Below are positions 24,444 through 32,433 of a stretch of DNA of 64,000 nucleotides, one piece after another (the stretch's first letter is position 1; the number at the start of each line of letters is the position of its first letter). The stretch comes from DAOUJW01 sp034422115 (lineage in GTDB: Bacteria; Chloroflexota; Dehalococcoidia; Lucifugimonadales; UBA2985). The DNA is taken from contig DAOUJW010000021.1 of assembly GCA_034422115.1 (NCBI GenBank), positions 1 through 64,000 on the forward strand, in the 5' to 3' direction. The position numbers and the translations under genes are program-made. The notes beneath the pieces are model-generated. The model was not told the origin of the DNA and searched no databases. It saw only the letters and a program-made list of their open reading frames with translations.

Positions 24444-25235
24444 ATGCTGCTGGCCATAGACATCGGGAACACCAACGTGACTCTGGGCGTCTTCCGGGAC
24501 GAGGAGCTCCTGGCCACATGGCGTCTGGCCACGGACACCCACAAGTTCCCCGACGAGTACGGCCTGCTTCTCCACAACCTGCTGCCCATCAAGGGCGTCA
24601 GGCCCCAGGACATCGACAGCATTGCCATCTGCAGCGTTGTGCCGCCCCTGACCGGAGTGTTCGAGGAGTTGGGCAACACCTACTTCAACGTGCCCGCGCT
24701 GGTGATCGGCACGGGCACTCGCACGGGGGTCAAGATACTCTACGACAACCCCCGGGACGTGGGCGCGGACCGCGTTGTCGACGCCGCCGCCGCCTTCAAC
24801 CTGTACGGAGGCCCGGTCATTGTGGTGGACTTCGGCACCGCCACCGTCTTCGACGCCGTGTCCAGGGACGGCGAGTATCTTGGCGGCGCGATTGCGTCGG
24901 GCATCCGGCTCACCGCCGAGGCCCTCTACGAGCGCACGTCCCAGCTTCGCCGGGTGGAGCTTGTCCCGCCCAGGACGGCCATCGGTCGCAGCACCGCGGC
25001 CAGCATCCAGTCCGGCATCGTCTTCGGTCACGTGGGCATGGTGGAGGCGATGGTGCGCAGGTTCAAAGCGGAGATGGAGGGGGATACCAAGGTGGTCGCC
25101 ACCGGCGGTATGGCCCCACTGGTTGAGTCGGAGACTACGATTTTCGACGCTGTAAATCTGGAACTCACCCTGGTTGGCCTGCGGCTCATCTACGACATCA
25201 ACACCAAAGCCAAGGCCGCGAGCACGGAGGGATAG
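24444..25235 (+). CDS. coaX: type III pantothenate kinase
   Basis: A 263-residue ASKHA-fold kinase, the CoaX form of the first committed enzyme of CoA synthesis. Key motifs: LLAIDIGNTNVTLGVF (phosphate-binding loop), SVVPPLTGVF, VGADRVVDAAAAFNLYGGPVIVVDFGTATVFDAV, GGAIASGIRLTAEAL, and VVATGGMAPL. The ATG at 24444 fits the promoter and ribosome site; a start 48 bases earlier would lie in the promoter. coaBC follows one base after the stop. Confidence 0.95.
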   Translation: MLLAIDIGNTNVTLGVFRDEELLATWRLATDTHKFPDEYGLLLHNLLPIKGVRPQDIDSIAICSVVPPLTGVFEELGNTYFNVPALVIGTGTRTGVKILYDNPRDVGADRVVDAAAAFNLYGGPVIVVDFGTATVFDAVSRDGEYLGGAIASGIRLTAEALYERTSQLRRVELVPPRTAIGRSTAASIQSGIVFGHVGMVEAMVRRFKAEMEGDTKVVATGGMAPLVESETTIFDAVNLELTLVGLRLIYDINTKAKAASTEG

Positions 25236-25236
25236 C

Positions 25237-26451
25237 ATGAACAACCCGCTTAGAGACAGCCACATCGTCCTGGGAGTCACGGGGAGCATCGCCTGCTACA
25301 AGGCCGCCGACATCGCCAGCAAGCTCACCCAGGAGGGCGCGCACGTGGACGTCATCCTGACCCAGGGCGCAGGCAACTTCATCACGCCCCTGACCTTCCG
25401 CAGCCTCACCCACAGGCCCGTGGTTACCGATATGTTCGACACCCAGTCTGAGCTGGCCGTGGAGCACGTGGCGCTGGCCCACCGGGCCGACCTGATCCTG
25501 GTGGCCCCGGCGACCGCGCACTGCATGGCGAAGCTGGCCCACGGCATGGCCGACGACCCCCTGACGACGACCGTCCTGGCCTCCTCCGCGCCCCTGGTCG
25601 TCGCGCCCGCGATGGACGGCCACATGTACGACAGCCCGGCCACCCAGGAGAACATCGCCAAGCTGCGTGACCGGGGCGCATTCATCATCGGTCCGGCGGC
25701 GGGCCGGCTGGCCTCCGGCCTGAGCGGAATGGGACGCCTTGTGGACACGGCGGAGATCGTGGACAGCCTGTACGGGATCATGGGGCGCAACGGCGACCTG
25801 GCCGGCAGGCACATTGTGGTCAGCGCGGGCGGCACCCAGGAGCCAATTGACCCGGTGAGGGTGATAACCAACCACTCCTCCGGCAAGATGGGCTACGCCC
25901 TGGCCCAGGCGGCCCGGGACAGGGGCGCGCGGGTGACCCTGGTGACCGCGCCCACTGCCCTGCCCAGGCCCGCGGGCATCGAGATGCGACACGTGACCTC
26001 GGTCGCCTCCATGCGGGAGGCCGTGCTGAGTTCATGCGTCGGCGCGGACGCCCTCATTATGGCCGCGGCCGTCAGCGACTACCGGCCGGCGCAGATAGCC
26101 GAGCAGAAGATCAAGAAGCAGTCGGACGGCGAGGGCATGACGCTGGAGCTGGTGAAGAATGCCGACTTCTTCCTTGAGGTGCCCAAGGGCGTGCTGCGCA
26201 TCGGCTTCGCCGCCGAGAGCGAGGACCTTCTGGCCAACGCCCGCACAAAGCTGGAGGGGAAGGACCTGGCCCTCATTGCCGCCAACGACATCACCGCGCC
26301 GGACAGCGGCTTCAACGTGGACACCAACAAGGTGATCCTCCTGGACCGCGACGGCGGGGTGGAGGAGCTGCCCCTGATGAGCAAGTACGACGTGGGGCAC
26401 AGCATACTTGACCGGGTGGCCAGGCTGCTCTCCGCAGCGCCCGTTTCTTGA
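25237..26451 (+). CDS. coaBC: phosphopantothenoylcysteine decarboxylase/phosphopantothenate-cysteine ligase
   Basis: A 404-residue CoaBC. The N-terminal FMN decarboxylase (to about 185) has VLGVTGSIACYKAADIASKL, VEHVALAHRADLILVAPATAHCMAKLAHGMADDPL and APAMDGHMYDSPATQENI; the C-terminal ligase begins VVSAGGTQEPIDPVRVITNHSSGKMGYALAQ and has IMAAAVSDYRPA and IAANDITAPDSGFNVDTN. In the decarboxylase the usual Asn of PAMN is Asp, and the usual Cys of the following flap is replaced in GRLASGLSGMGRL, a variant I believe occurs in relatives. coaX and coaBC form an operon. Confidence 0.93.
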   Translation: MNNPLRDSHIVLGVTGSIACYKAADIASKLTQEGAHVDVILTQGAGNFITPLTFRSLTHRPVVTDMFDTQSELAVEHVALAHRADLILVAPATAHCMAKLAHGMADDPLTTTVLASSAPLVVAPAMDGHMYDSPATQENIAKLRDRGAFIIGPAAGRLASGLSGMGRLVDTAEIVDSLYGIMGRNGDLAGRHIVVSAGGTQEPIDPVRVITNHSSGKMGYALAQAARDRGARVTLVTAPTALPRPAGIEMRHVTSVASMREAVLSSCVGADALIMAAAVSDYRPAQIAEQKIKKQSDGEGMTLELVKNADFFLEVPKGVLRIGFAAESEDLLANARTKLEGKDLALIAANDITAPDSGFNVDTNKVILLDRDGGVEELPLMSKYDVGHSILDRVARLLSAAPVS

Positions 26452-26485
26452 CACTCCTCCGACTCAGCCTTAAGCTTTGAATTGA

Positions 26486-26557
<72 letters not shown>

Positions 26558-26573
26558 CTACGCAAACTAATTT

Positions 26574-27971
26574 ATGCAGTTTGAGTTCCGCCAAGCGCGT
26601 AGAGTTTTGACACATGATCCTCGTGGGGTACATGCATTGAAGGCACTAAAAAGATATGGCGAGGAAATAGTTGAATATGAAGGCGTAGCTGACATTACTT
26701 TCGCCGAGGAGCCTGGGAAAGTGTACAAAGGCTACTTCGAAGCGAGGCAGTCGAGAACAGGGGGCATCGCTATCGGCTTTGTACCGCTCTTGAACGACGA
26801 GGATTATCCGAGCGGTTCTATCACGTTAGATTTCTACAGCCCGAATTTCTATGGTCACGACTTGGAAAACTGGGTACTGACGACCATCGGAGAAACATCA
26901 GCCGTCCCGAAAATAGGCTTTTTCAGCGCACCAGGCGGAGTTGCAGAACCTGCTGTAGTTTTTGGAGCGTCAGGTCTAAGGGCTCGACGCAAGGGGGTTG
27001 TGGAAGCTGTGTACTACAAGGCGCGGTTTCTGGTTTCGAACCTATTTTGGCACCTGGGACATAATGTCCCTAACCACTTAACCTTTGAGGCTAACGGCTT
27101 GAAAGTCACGATCACTCCAGTTGACGATTACTTAGAGACTGCAGACAGTGTCAAGTCCACAAGGGGAATAGCTCCAACTGCAGCTGTTCTGCTGGAGAGT
27201 TCTGATCACCGTAGTCGATCTCTAGAAGAATATGCCGATTTCATGAACATTCTAATTTCTACATTTAGGCTCGTGACTGGCAACAGAATTGACTGGTACT
27301 TTGGTGAAGCTTTAGAGGGCCAATCAACAGAACCTCTGGAAAGGATTCATAAGGACGCCGTGACTGGCCCCTTTTCCAAGACGATTAGGTTCAGTGCCAC
27401 CTCTCTTCTCTTGGAAGGAGTCATAAGTGCATTTTTTAGCGATGACTGCAAGCCAATAAAGCAAGAAGACCTAAAGAAATTGATCGATTACTTTGTCAAT
27501 TGTTGCGACGAGACTTCTTACCTAGAAGCGCGAGGTCTATTGGCTTCGACGCTAGCCGACTTAATCGTCTTGACCCATGCAGAAGTAAAAGATAGTCAGA
27601 ACGTCATGAAGGAGGAGGATTTCAACAGTCAAATCTTGCCTGCCCTGCAGACGGCTATCGAGAGTCTTGAATTGCCGGAGTTGTCGGATGAGCTACGAGA
27701 ACGCGCCCAACAGGAACTTAGAGGTGCATATCGCAATCCTTTCCGCAAGCGCCTTAATCTTTTGGTCAAGGAATGTAACCTATCATTAAGCTCCAAGGAC
27801 CGCGGCAGAGCCGTGGATATAAGGAACAAATTAGTACACGAAGGTAAATTCCTCTCAGGGAACAGGGAAGATTGGTACGGAGAATATGGCTTCATGATCT
27901 GGTTGGACTTTGTGGCTCTTTGCAGACTTGCAGGTTACGATGGCGTACTGCCACCATCAATAACGAATTAG
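26574..27971 (+). CDS. ApeA-like HEPN-domain protein, candidate phage defence
   Basis: A 465-residue protein with a beta-rich N-terminal half (about 1-200, ADITFAEEPGKVYKGYFEAR ... GGIAIGFVPL) and a helical C-terminal half ending in a HEPN-type motif, RNKLVHEG, where R417-x4-H422 is the RNase signature. The layout resembles ApeA, a HEPN ribonuclease of anti-phage defence. Composition is much AT-richer than coaBC, and the gene begins 16 bases after a tRNA, both signs of acquisition. The N-terminal assignment is tentative; the HEPN motif is what is seen. A truncated nucleotidyltransferase follows. Confidence 0.65.
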   Translation: MQFEFRQARRVLTHDPRGVHALKALKRYGEEIVEYEGVADITFAEEPGKVYKGYFEARQSRTGGIAIGFVPLLNDEDYPSGSITLDFYSPNFYGHDLENWVLTTIGETSAVPKIGFFSAPGGVAEPAVVFGASGLRARRKGVVEAVYYKARFLVSNLFWHLGHNVPNHLTFEANGLKVTITPVDDYLETADSVKSTRGIAPTAAVLLESSDHRSRSLEEYADFMNILISTFRLVTGNRIDWYFGEALEGQSTEPLERIHKDAVTGPFSKTIRFSATSLLLEGVISAFFSDDCKPIKQEDLKKLIDYFVNCCDETSYLEARGLLASTLADLIVLTHAEVKDSQNVMKEEDFNSQILPALQTAIESLELPELSDELRERAQQELRGAYRNPFRKRLNLLVKECNLSLSSKDRGRAVDIRNKLVHEGKFLSGNREDWYGEYGFMIWLDFVALCRLAGYDGVLPPSITN

Positions 27972-27996
27972 CGCCGTAGGTGTGTACAGATGTCTT

Positions 27997-28110
27997 GTGA
28001 ACAAAGATGATATCCTAGCCGAGTTCCAGGCCCATAAGCAGACCTTGGCGAAGCGCTTTGGAGTAACCGGGCTCGCTTTGTTCAGTTCCTACGCCCGTGT
28101 CTGGCCTTAG
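27997..28110 (+). pseudogene. truncated MNT-type nucleotidyltransferase (antitoxin-like)
   Basis: Starting at a GTG, the frame reads NKDDILAEFQAHKQTLAKRF then GVTGLALFSSYARVWP and stops at 28110. This is the N-terminal strand-helix of small minimal nucleotidyltransferases, where ALFGSYARG(E/D) normally leads into the catalytic Asp pair. Here GS is SS and the frame ends before the Asp residues. HEPN proteins are often paired with such MNT antitoxins, and this fragment directly follows a HEPN gene. Confidence 0.65.
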
Positions 28111-28194
28111 ATGGACGACCAGTATGGGCCTACCATATATTCTAGCCAACTCACCTAAGCCGAATTGTTTTATGGCAGAATGGAGCCCACAGAT

Positions 28195-28737
28195 ATGGGT
28201 CTAAAGCGTTGGGTGAGCATATTCGTGGTTGCGCTGATGGCGGCCGCTACTCTGGTTGCCTGCGAAGTTCAGATCGGCAACTTCGGGGCGAGCATTGGTA
28301 ATGATCCCAGCTTCACCATAACAATGTACCAGGGCCAGGACGCCATCGGCGGCGAAACGGTTACCCTGGAGGAGGTCCAGGATAAAGGCCCGCTCGTCCT
28401 CTACTACTTTGATGCGGAATGTGAGCGGTGTCCTCATGGTCTGCAGGTTTTGCAGAGTTTCTACGCCGAGAATCAGGACGGACCTACAGTGCTGGCAGTT
28501 TTCATTGGTCATCTGACCGGCAAGGGGAATGCTGAGGACGCCAGGAGGCTACTGGCGGAGGCCGGAGCGGCCTTCCCGGCCGGGTTCACCACGGACGCAT
28601 TCGTCATTGATGAGTACAACCTGGAAAGGCTGCCCACCACTTCCTTCTACAAAGGAGGCGGGCACTACCTAAAGAAGCTATCGGGCGGACTGTTGGAAAG
28701 CGACCTGCGGAAAAATGCTGAGGAAATACAGAGATGA
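28195..28737 (+). CDS. redoxin-like lipoprotein with CxxC
   Basis: About 180 residues from the ATG at 28195. A basic N-terminus and hydrophobic stretch end in a lipobox-like LVAC (Cys about 23), so it should be a membrane-anchored lipoprotein facing outside. A thioredoxin-fold centre follows: LVLYYFDAECERCPHGLQVLQ with C-E-R-C at about 76 and 79, then LAVFIG and LPTTSFYKGG (the cis-Pro loop, LPT). It is probably a thiol-disulfide or peroxidase-like protein. Earlier in-frame starts at 28165 and 28180 are possible. It resembles the selenoprotein candidate at 30441 in architecture. Confidence 0.7.
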   Translation: MGLKRWVSIFVVALMAAATLVACEVQIGNFGASIGNDPSFTITMYQGQDAIGGETVTLEEVQDKGPLVLYYFDAECERCPHGLQVLQSFYAENQDGPTVLAVFIGHLTGKGNAEDARRLLAEAGAAFPAGFTTDAFVIDEYNLERLPTTSFYKGGGHYLKKLSGGLLESDLRKNAEEIQR

Positions 28738-28851
28738 GTGATTGGTGGCCCCCGCTATCGGTTGGCGCCAGATTGACGCCCAGCTAGGAGTTGCGTATCA
28801 GTTGCTTGCCGTTGTCGTAGTGGGCACAGGGACAGTGGCGACCGGGAGGAG

Positions 28852-28962
28852 GACGGTGAGCTGAAGGAGAAGCTGGACCAGGCCATCTCGGCAATGAAGG
28901 AGGACGGCTCTCTAAACGCCCTCATCAGGAAGTGGTTCGACGAGGACGCCGCGACCTTCTAG
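28852..28962 (+). pseudogene. 3' remnant of an amino-acid ABC transporter binding protein
   Basis: The open frame DGELKEKLDQAISAMKEDGS LNALIRKWFDEDAATF-stop matches the typical C-terminal end of family 3 solute-binding proteins (..DGELKxxLDxAIxxMxxDGSLxxIxxKWF). No upstream part of the gene is visible between 28738 and 28851, so this is a leftover of a deletion or recombination. The stop at 28960-28962 nearly touches the end of the convergent MFS gene. Confidence 0.65.
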
Positions 28963-28971
28963 TGCCTCCCG

Positions 28972-30264
28972 CTAGCGGCGGAGGCGTTCCGGCAGCTTGG
29001 GCGGCGCGGACAACACGAAGAAGAGCGACCCTATCCCCGTGAGGGCAGCTATGATGACGAAGGGGACGCGGTAGCCATCGAATATGTCTGCCATGTAGCC
29101 TGCAAAGAGCGGCCCGCCGGTCATGCCCACCATCACTATCAGAGACGAGAACCCCATGATGGTGGCAAAGGCGGCGCGCCCGAAGTAGTCCGCGCGAATC
29201 GTGGTCATCATTGGCCCGCGCAGGCCCCACGCCGTCCCGTGCAGCACGGCAAAGACCAGGACCGGCAGGATGGTGGTGGCATAGGCCAGCGTGACCAGGG
29301 CTGAGGCGTGCATCAGCATTGCTATGGCGCACAGCATACGTTTGCTGAACCTGTCGCCCAGGAACCCGCCACCCACCTGCCCGATGATGTTGAACGTTGT
29401 CATCACCGACACCGCGCCAGACGCCGCCGTTATTGAAAGCCCGGCGCTCTCGATTACGTGGGGCACAAGGTGCAGGGATACCGCGCCCACCGTCAGCAGC
29501 GCCATTGCGTGCCCCATGCCCAGCAGCCAGAAGACGGGCGTCCGCATGGCCTCCCTGGCGGTGAAGCCGCCCACGTCGTCCCCATCCGGCGCGCCGCCGT
29601 CCCCGGAGTAGTCTCCCGTGGGCATTGTGTCGCCGTCGGGCAGGTAGCCGTACTGCTCCGGCCTCTGTCGGAACAGCTGGGCGAGGGGAAAGCCGAGCAG
29701 GATGATGAAGACCCCGGAGTAGAAGGCCGTCGGCCTCCAGCCAAGGGTGCTCAGGGACAACGCGACCGCGGGCACAAGCAGCCCGCCGATTCCGAAGCCG
29801 CTCATGGCGATGCCCATTGCCACGCCGCGACGCCTCTCGAACCAGTTGACCACCGTAGTCGCCACCGTCAGGAACCCCGCCACGCTGGAGCCCAGGGCCA
29901 TCAGCAGGAAGGTCACGTAGTAGTCCAGCACGGAGTCCGTGTAGCTGAACATGATGAACCCTGCGCCAAAGAGGAGCATTCCAAGCCTGACCATAATCCG
30001 GGGGCCAAAGCGGTCGATGAGCCAGCCCTGCAAGGGGCCCAGTAAGCCGCTCTCGGCGCGTGACAGGGCGAATGCGCCGGAGAGCATGGCGCGGCTCCAG
30101 CCGAACTGCGCCTGCAAAAGGGGGAAGTAGGCGGTGAAGCTGTGGATCATCAGCGACCCGACTATCATCTGAAGAGTGAAGCCGCCGGAGACTATCCACC
30201 ACCCGTAGAAGACGCGGGAGGCCCGGCGCTCCTTCCTTCCCGCGCCTAACGATACGCCGGCCAT
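28972..30264 (-). CDS. major facilitator superfamily transporter
   Basis: A 430-residue 12-helix MFS permease, similar in feel to the oxalate/formate and monocarboxylate antiporter group. RVFYGWWIVSGGFTLQMIVGSLMIHSFTAYFPLLQAQFGWSRAMLSGAFAL at the N-terminus is characteristic, as is GWLIDRFGPRIMVRLGMLLFGAGFI (loop 2-3 motif A, RxGPR). The central cytoplasmic loop holds QLFRQRPEQYGYLPDG. The substrate cannot be deduced. It is transcribed alone, convergent with the redoxin lipoprotein region. Confidence 0.85.
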   Translation of the reverse strand: MAGVSLGAGRKERRASRVFYGWWIVSGGFTLQMIVGSLMIHSFTAYFPLLQAQFGWSRAMLSGAFALSRAESGLLGPLQGWLIDRFGPRIMVRLGMLLFGAGFIMFSYTDSVLDYYVTFLLMALGSSVAGFLTVATTVVNWFERRRGVAMGIAMSGFGIGGLLVPAVALSLSTLGWRPTAFYSGVFIILLGFPLAQLFRQRPEQYGYLPDGDTMPTGDYSGDGGAPDGDDVGGFTAREAMRTPVFWLLGMGHAMALLTVGAVSLHLVPHVIESAGLSITAASGAVSVMTTFNIIGQVGGGFLGDRFSKRMLCAIAMLMHASALVTLAYATTILPVLVFAVLHGTAWGLRGPMMTTIRADYFGRAAFATIMGFSSLIVMVGMTGGPLFAGYMADIFDGYRVPFVIIAALTGIGSLFFVLSAPPKLPERLRR

Positions 30265-30440
30265 TCAGTGTCCCGTTGCATCATATCCAGAGTATCCTAT
30301 CACAAGACGGGGGCTATGGGCACAGGGGTGGGGTCTGTATCCTCAAAGCGCGCCGGGAATCAGGGTGGATCCGAGGTATGGACAATATCAACCCCACCTG
30401 CTATCCTCACTCTCTGAATGTGGGATGAATAGAGGTCGTA

Positions 30441-31133
30441 GTGCTTACACTCACCGGAAAATACAGATGGCTGCCACTGGCTTTGTGCCTGTCCATGGCC
30501 GCCGTCATGTTTGCCGCCTGCGGCAGCGAAGAGGCGGCCACCAGCACGCCTACGACGAGCCCAACCGCCACGACTGCTCCTACCTCCGCTCCCGCGGCCA
30601 CGGACGCTCCACAGGCTACATCGATGCCCGCCGCCACGGATGCGCCCCAGGCCACCATGGCGCCCACGGCCACGGAAGAGCCCCCCAAGATGATGGTAGA
30701 GGTGGGCAACAAGCCGGGACAGATGGCCCCGGACTTTGACCTGGCAACCGTGGAGGGAGCGCAGGTCTCCCTGAGCGGCCTGCAGGGGCAGCCAACGGTG
30801 CTCTACTTCTTCGCCACGTGGTGACCGGTATGCCGTGCGTCGTTGGCGCAACTGAAGGATGTCCACCCCGAATACGCCGACCGCGTGAACTTCCTCGCGG
30901 TGAACGTGGACCCCGGGGAGAGCGCCGAGAAGATTCTGAACTACAAGAACTCCGAGGGCTTCACTTGGCCCATGACCACCGCCGATACGGACACGCTGAG
31001 GGCCTACGGCGTCAACAAGCAGGCTACCTACGCCACCCTGGACAGCAACAGCATAATCATTGAGGGCGTCACCTCCGCCAGCCATAACGCAGACGACTGG
31101 CGGAAGCTCTTTGACGGCCTCCTTGGCTCCTAA
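30441..31133 (+). CDS. TlpA-like redoxin lipoprotein, candidate selenoprotein with in-frame TGA
   Basis: Read through a single in-frame TGA (30822-30824), this is a 230-residue protein. Start is GTG at 30441; a lipobox LLxxC-like FAAC gives Cys27, followed by a Thr/Pro/Ala-rich linker to about 90. The thioredoxin domain begins KPGQMAPDFDLATVEGAQVSLSGL. The TGA lies at residue 128 in FATW-TGA-PVC, exactly where the first Cys of TW-C-P-x-C belongs, giving U-P-V-C if read as selenocysteine. The same frame continues without any other stop through AQLKDVHPEYADRVNFLAVNVDPGE and ends at 31133. Nothing suggests a frameshift. If selenocysteine machinery is absent from the genome, this would be a nonsense-mutated pseudogene instead. 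Confidence 0.75.
30836..30850 (+). promoter_or_regulatory. candidate bacterial SECIS hairpin
   Basis: TGCGTC-GTT-GGCGCA can fold as a six-pair stem (one U-G pair) with a three-base loop starting with G. The loop begins 17 bases after the TGA at 30822-30824, within the range described for bacterial SECIS elements, which lie inside the coding sequence just after the UGA. The stem is short, so this is supportive rather than decisive. Confidence 0.5.
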
Positions 31134-31179
31134 CCCCTGAGCTTACGCCCGGGGGTTCTCACCCGGCGGCCAGCGTTCG

Positions 31180-31295
31180 TTAGGAATGATATGAACAAGT
31201 CTAATCCAATCCCGCGAAGCCTGCCCCGTACTCGATATGGGGGCGGGAGTCCCCACCCCGCCTCTCCTGGATTCCTGCCTACGCAGGAATGGTGG
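31180..31295. repeat. dispersed repeats before the LiaF-like gene
   Basis: GGAATGATATGAACAAGTC (about 31185-31200), a CCCCGTACTCGATATGGGGG hairpin (about 31224-31243) and GGATTCCTGCCTACGCAGGA (from about 31269). These also occur near 32080, 32210, 45470 and 45560. No gene is seen in 31134-31365. Confidence 0.7.
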
Positions 31296-31365
31296 TGAAG
31301 GTGTCACTAGGCGGAATGGTCTTGTTCCCAACTTGTTCAGAGGATCCTTATGGAGGTGTCCTTTC

Positions 31366-32013
31366 ATGAACAACCAGAGGTTCTTCGGACTAGCTCTCAT
31401 ACTACTCGGGGCCATCTTCCTGTTGTCGGAGGTTGGCGGGATCAGTTTCTCAATCTGGCAGTGGTGGCCGCTGTTCCCAATAGCCGCCGGGGTAGTCGGC
31501 GTCTCAAGCGGCAACTGGAAAGGCGGCCTCATCGTCATCGCCGTCTTCTCCGCGTTCCTGTTCAACAACCTTGGCTTCATCAGGATTGACTTCTCGTTCC
31601 TCTGGCCGATAGCGCTCATAGCCGGCGGCGCGGCAATCTTCTTTGACCGCGGGTTCTTCGGCAGCAACAGAAGTGCCGACGTAGGCGATGAGCTCAACGT
31701 TGCCAGCATCTTTTCCGAAAGCAGCCAGACCGGCGCCGGCAAGGGCTTCCGCGGAGGCAACGTCTCCGCCACTTTCGGCAGCGCCGAGATCGACCTCCGC
31801 TCCGCCGACGTGGTTGACGGCACAGCCACGGTCAACGCCAGCGCGCTCTTCGGCAGCATCAATCTGCGGGTTCCCCCCGACTGGGCGGTCGACATTCGCT
31901 CCTCCGCCGTGTTCGGCAGCATAGAGACGAAACGCCCCGAGCCCTCAGAGCCCAAGGCAAGGCTGATTGTCACGGGATCATGCTGGTTCGGGGGGATACA
32001 GATAACGTCCTGA
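31366..32013 (+). CDS. LiaF-like membrane protein (cell-wall stress response type)
   Basis: A 215-residue protein from the ATG at 31366, with GGAGGTG seven bases upstream. The N-terminal half has four membrane helices (FFGLALILLGAIFLLSEVGG, WWPLFPIAAGVVGV, GGLIVIAVFSAFLFNNLGF, FLWPIALIAGGAAIFF), like the DUF5668/LiaF N-domain. The C-terminal half is beta-rich with repeated FGSAEIDLRSADV, ALFGSINLRVP and AVFGSIETK, the right-handed beta-solenoid of LiaF_C. In Firmicutes LiaF represses the LiaRS two-component system; no such genes are next to it here, so a function is not assigned. Confidence 0.8.
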   Translation: MNNQRFFGLALILLGAIFLLSEVGGISFSIWQWWPLFPIAAGVVGVSSGNWKGGLIVIAVFSAFLFNNLGFIRIDFSFLWPIALIAGGAAIFFDRGFFGSNRSADVGDELNVASIFSESSQTGAGKGFRGGNVSATFGSAEIDLRSADVVDGTATVNASALFGSINLRVPPDWAVDIRSSAVFGSIETKRPEPSEPKARLIVTGSCWFGGIQITS

Positions 32014-32069
32014 GGTAGCGATCCCTTCGGCGGGAGGCCCCCTCCCATCAAGGCGCTTCAGCCTGACGA

Positions 32070-32418
32070 GCAACTCAGCTAGGAATGGTCTGAACAAGTC
32101 CATAGGCGTACCCTAATCCGCTCGGTTAGACCCTTCGACAAGCTCAGGGCGAGCGGATTAGGGGGTATTTCTACAAGAGATACCACCTTTCAGAGGTTTC
32201 TCAGGAATAGTCTGAACAAGTCCAGTCCACGCCCCACCCCTCCTGGATTCCTGCCTTCGCAGACCTTTGAAAAACCTCTTCCCCTTGAAGGGGGAAGATT
32301 GAGATGGGGGTGAGCCGTGCGGGGGCACGCCTCTTTTTTTGCCCCCATCCTGACCTTCCCCCGCTTGCGGGGGAAGAGATTTAGGATTATTCAAAGGTCT
32401 GCCTACGCAGGAATGACG
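32070..32418. repeat. dispersed repeat block
   Basis: The gap 32014-32433 is almost entirely repeats: GGAATGGTCTGAACAAGTCC (about 32086) and a similar copy (about 32207), CCCTTCGACAAGCTCAGGG (about 32133), ATTCCTGCCTTCGCAGAC (about 32247), a long CTTCCCCTTGAAGGGGGAAG inverted pair (about 32278), and GCCTACGCAGGAATGACGGG (about 32402). No gene is visible. Confidence 0.7.
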
Positions 32419-32433
32419 GGACGGGAAAGCGGC

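Noticed and set aside
30441..30824. Short lipoprotein ending at the TGA, with a separate second gene from 30843
   Set aside because: Both parts are in the same frame and together form one thioredoxin domain; the second part lacks a ribosome site and start of its own.
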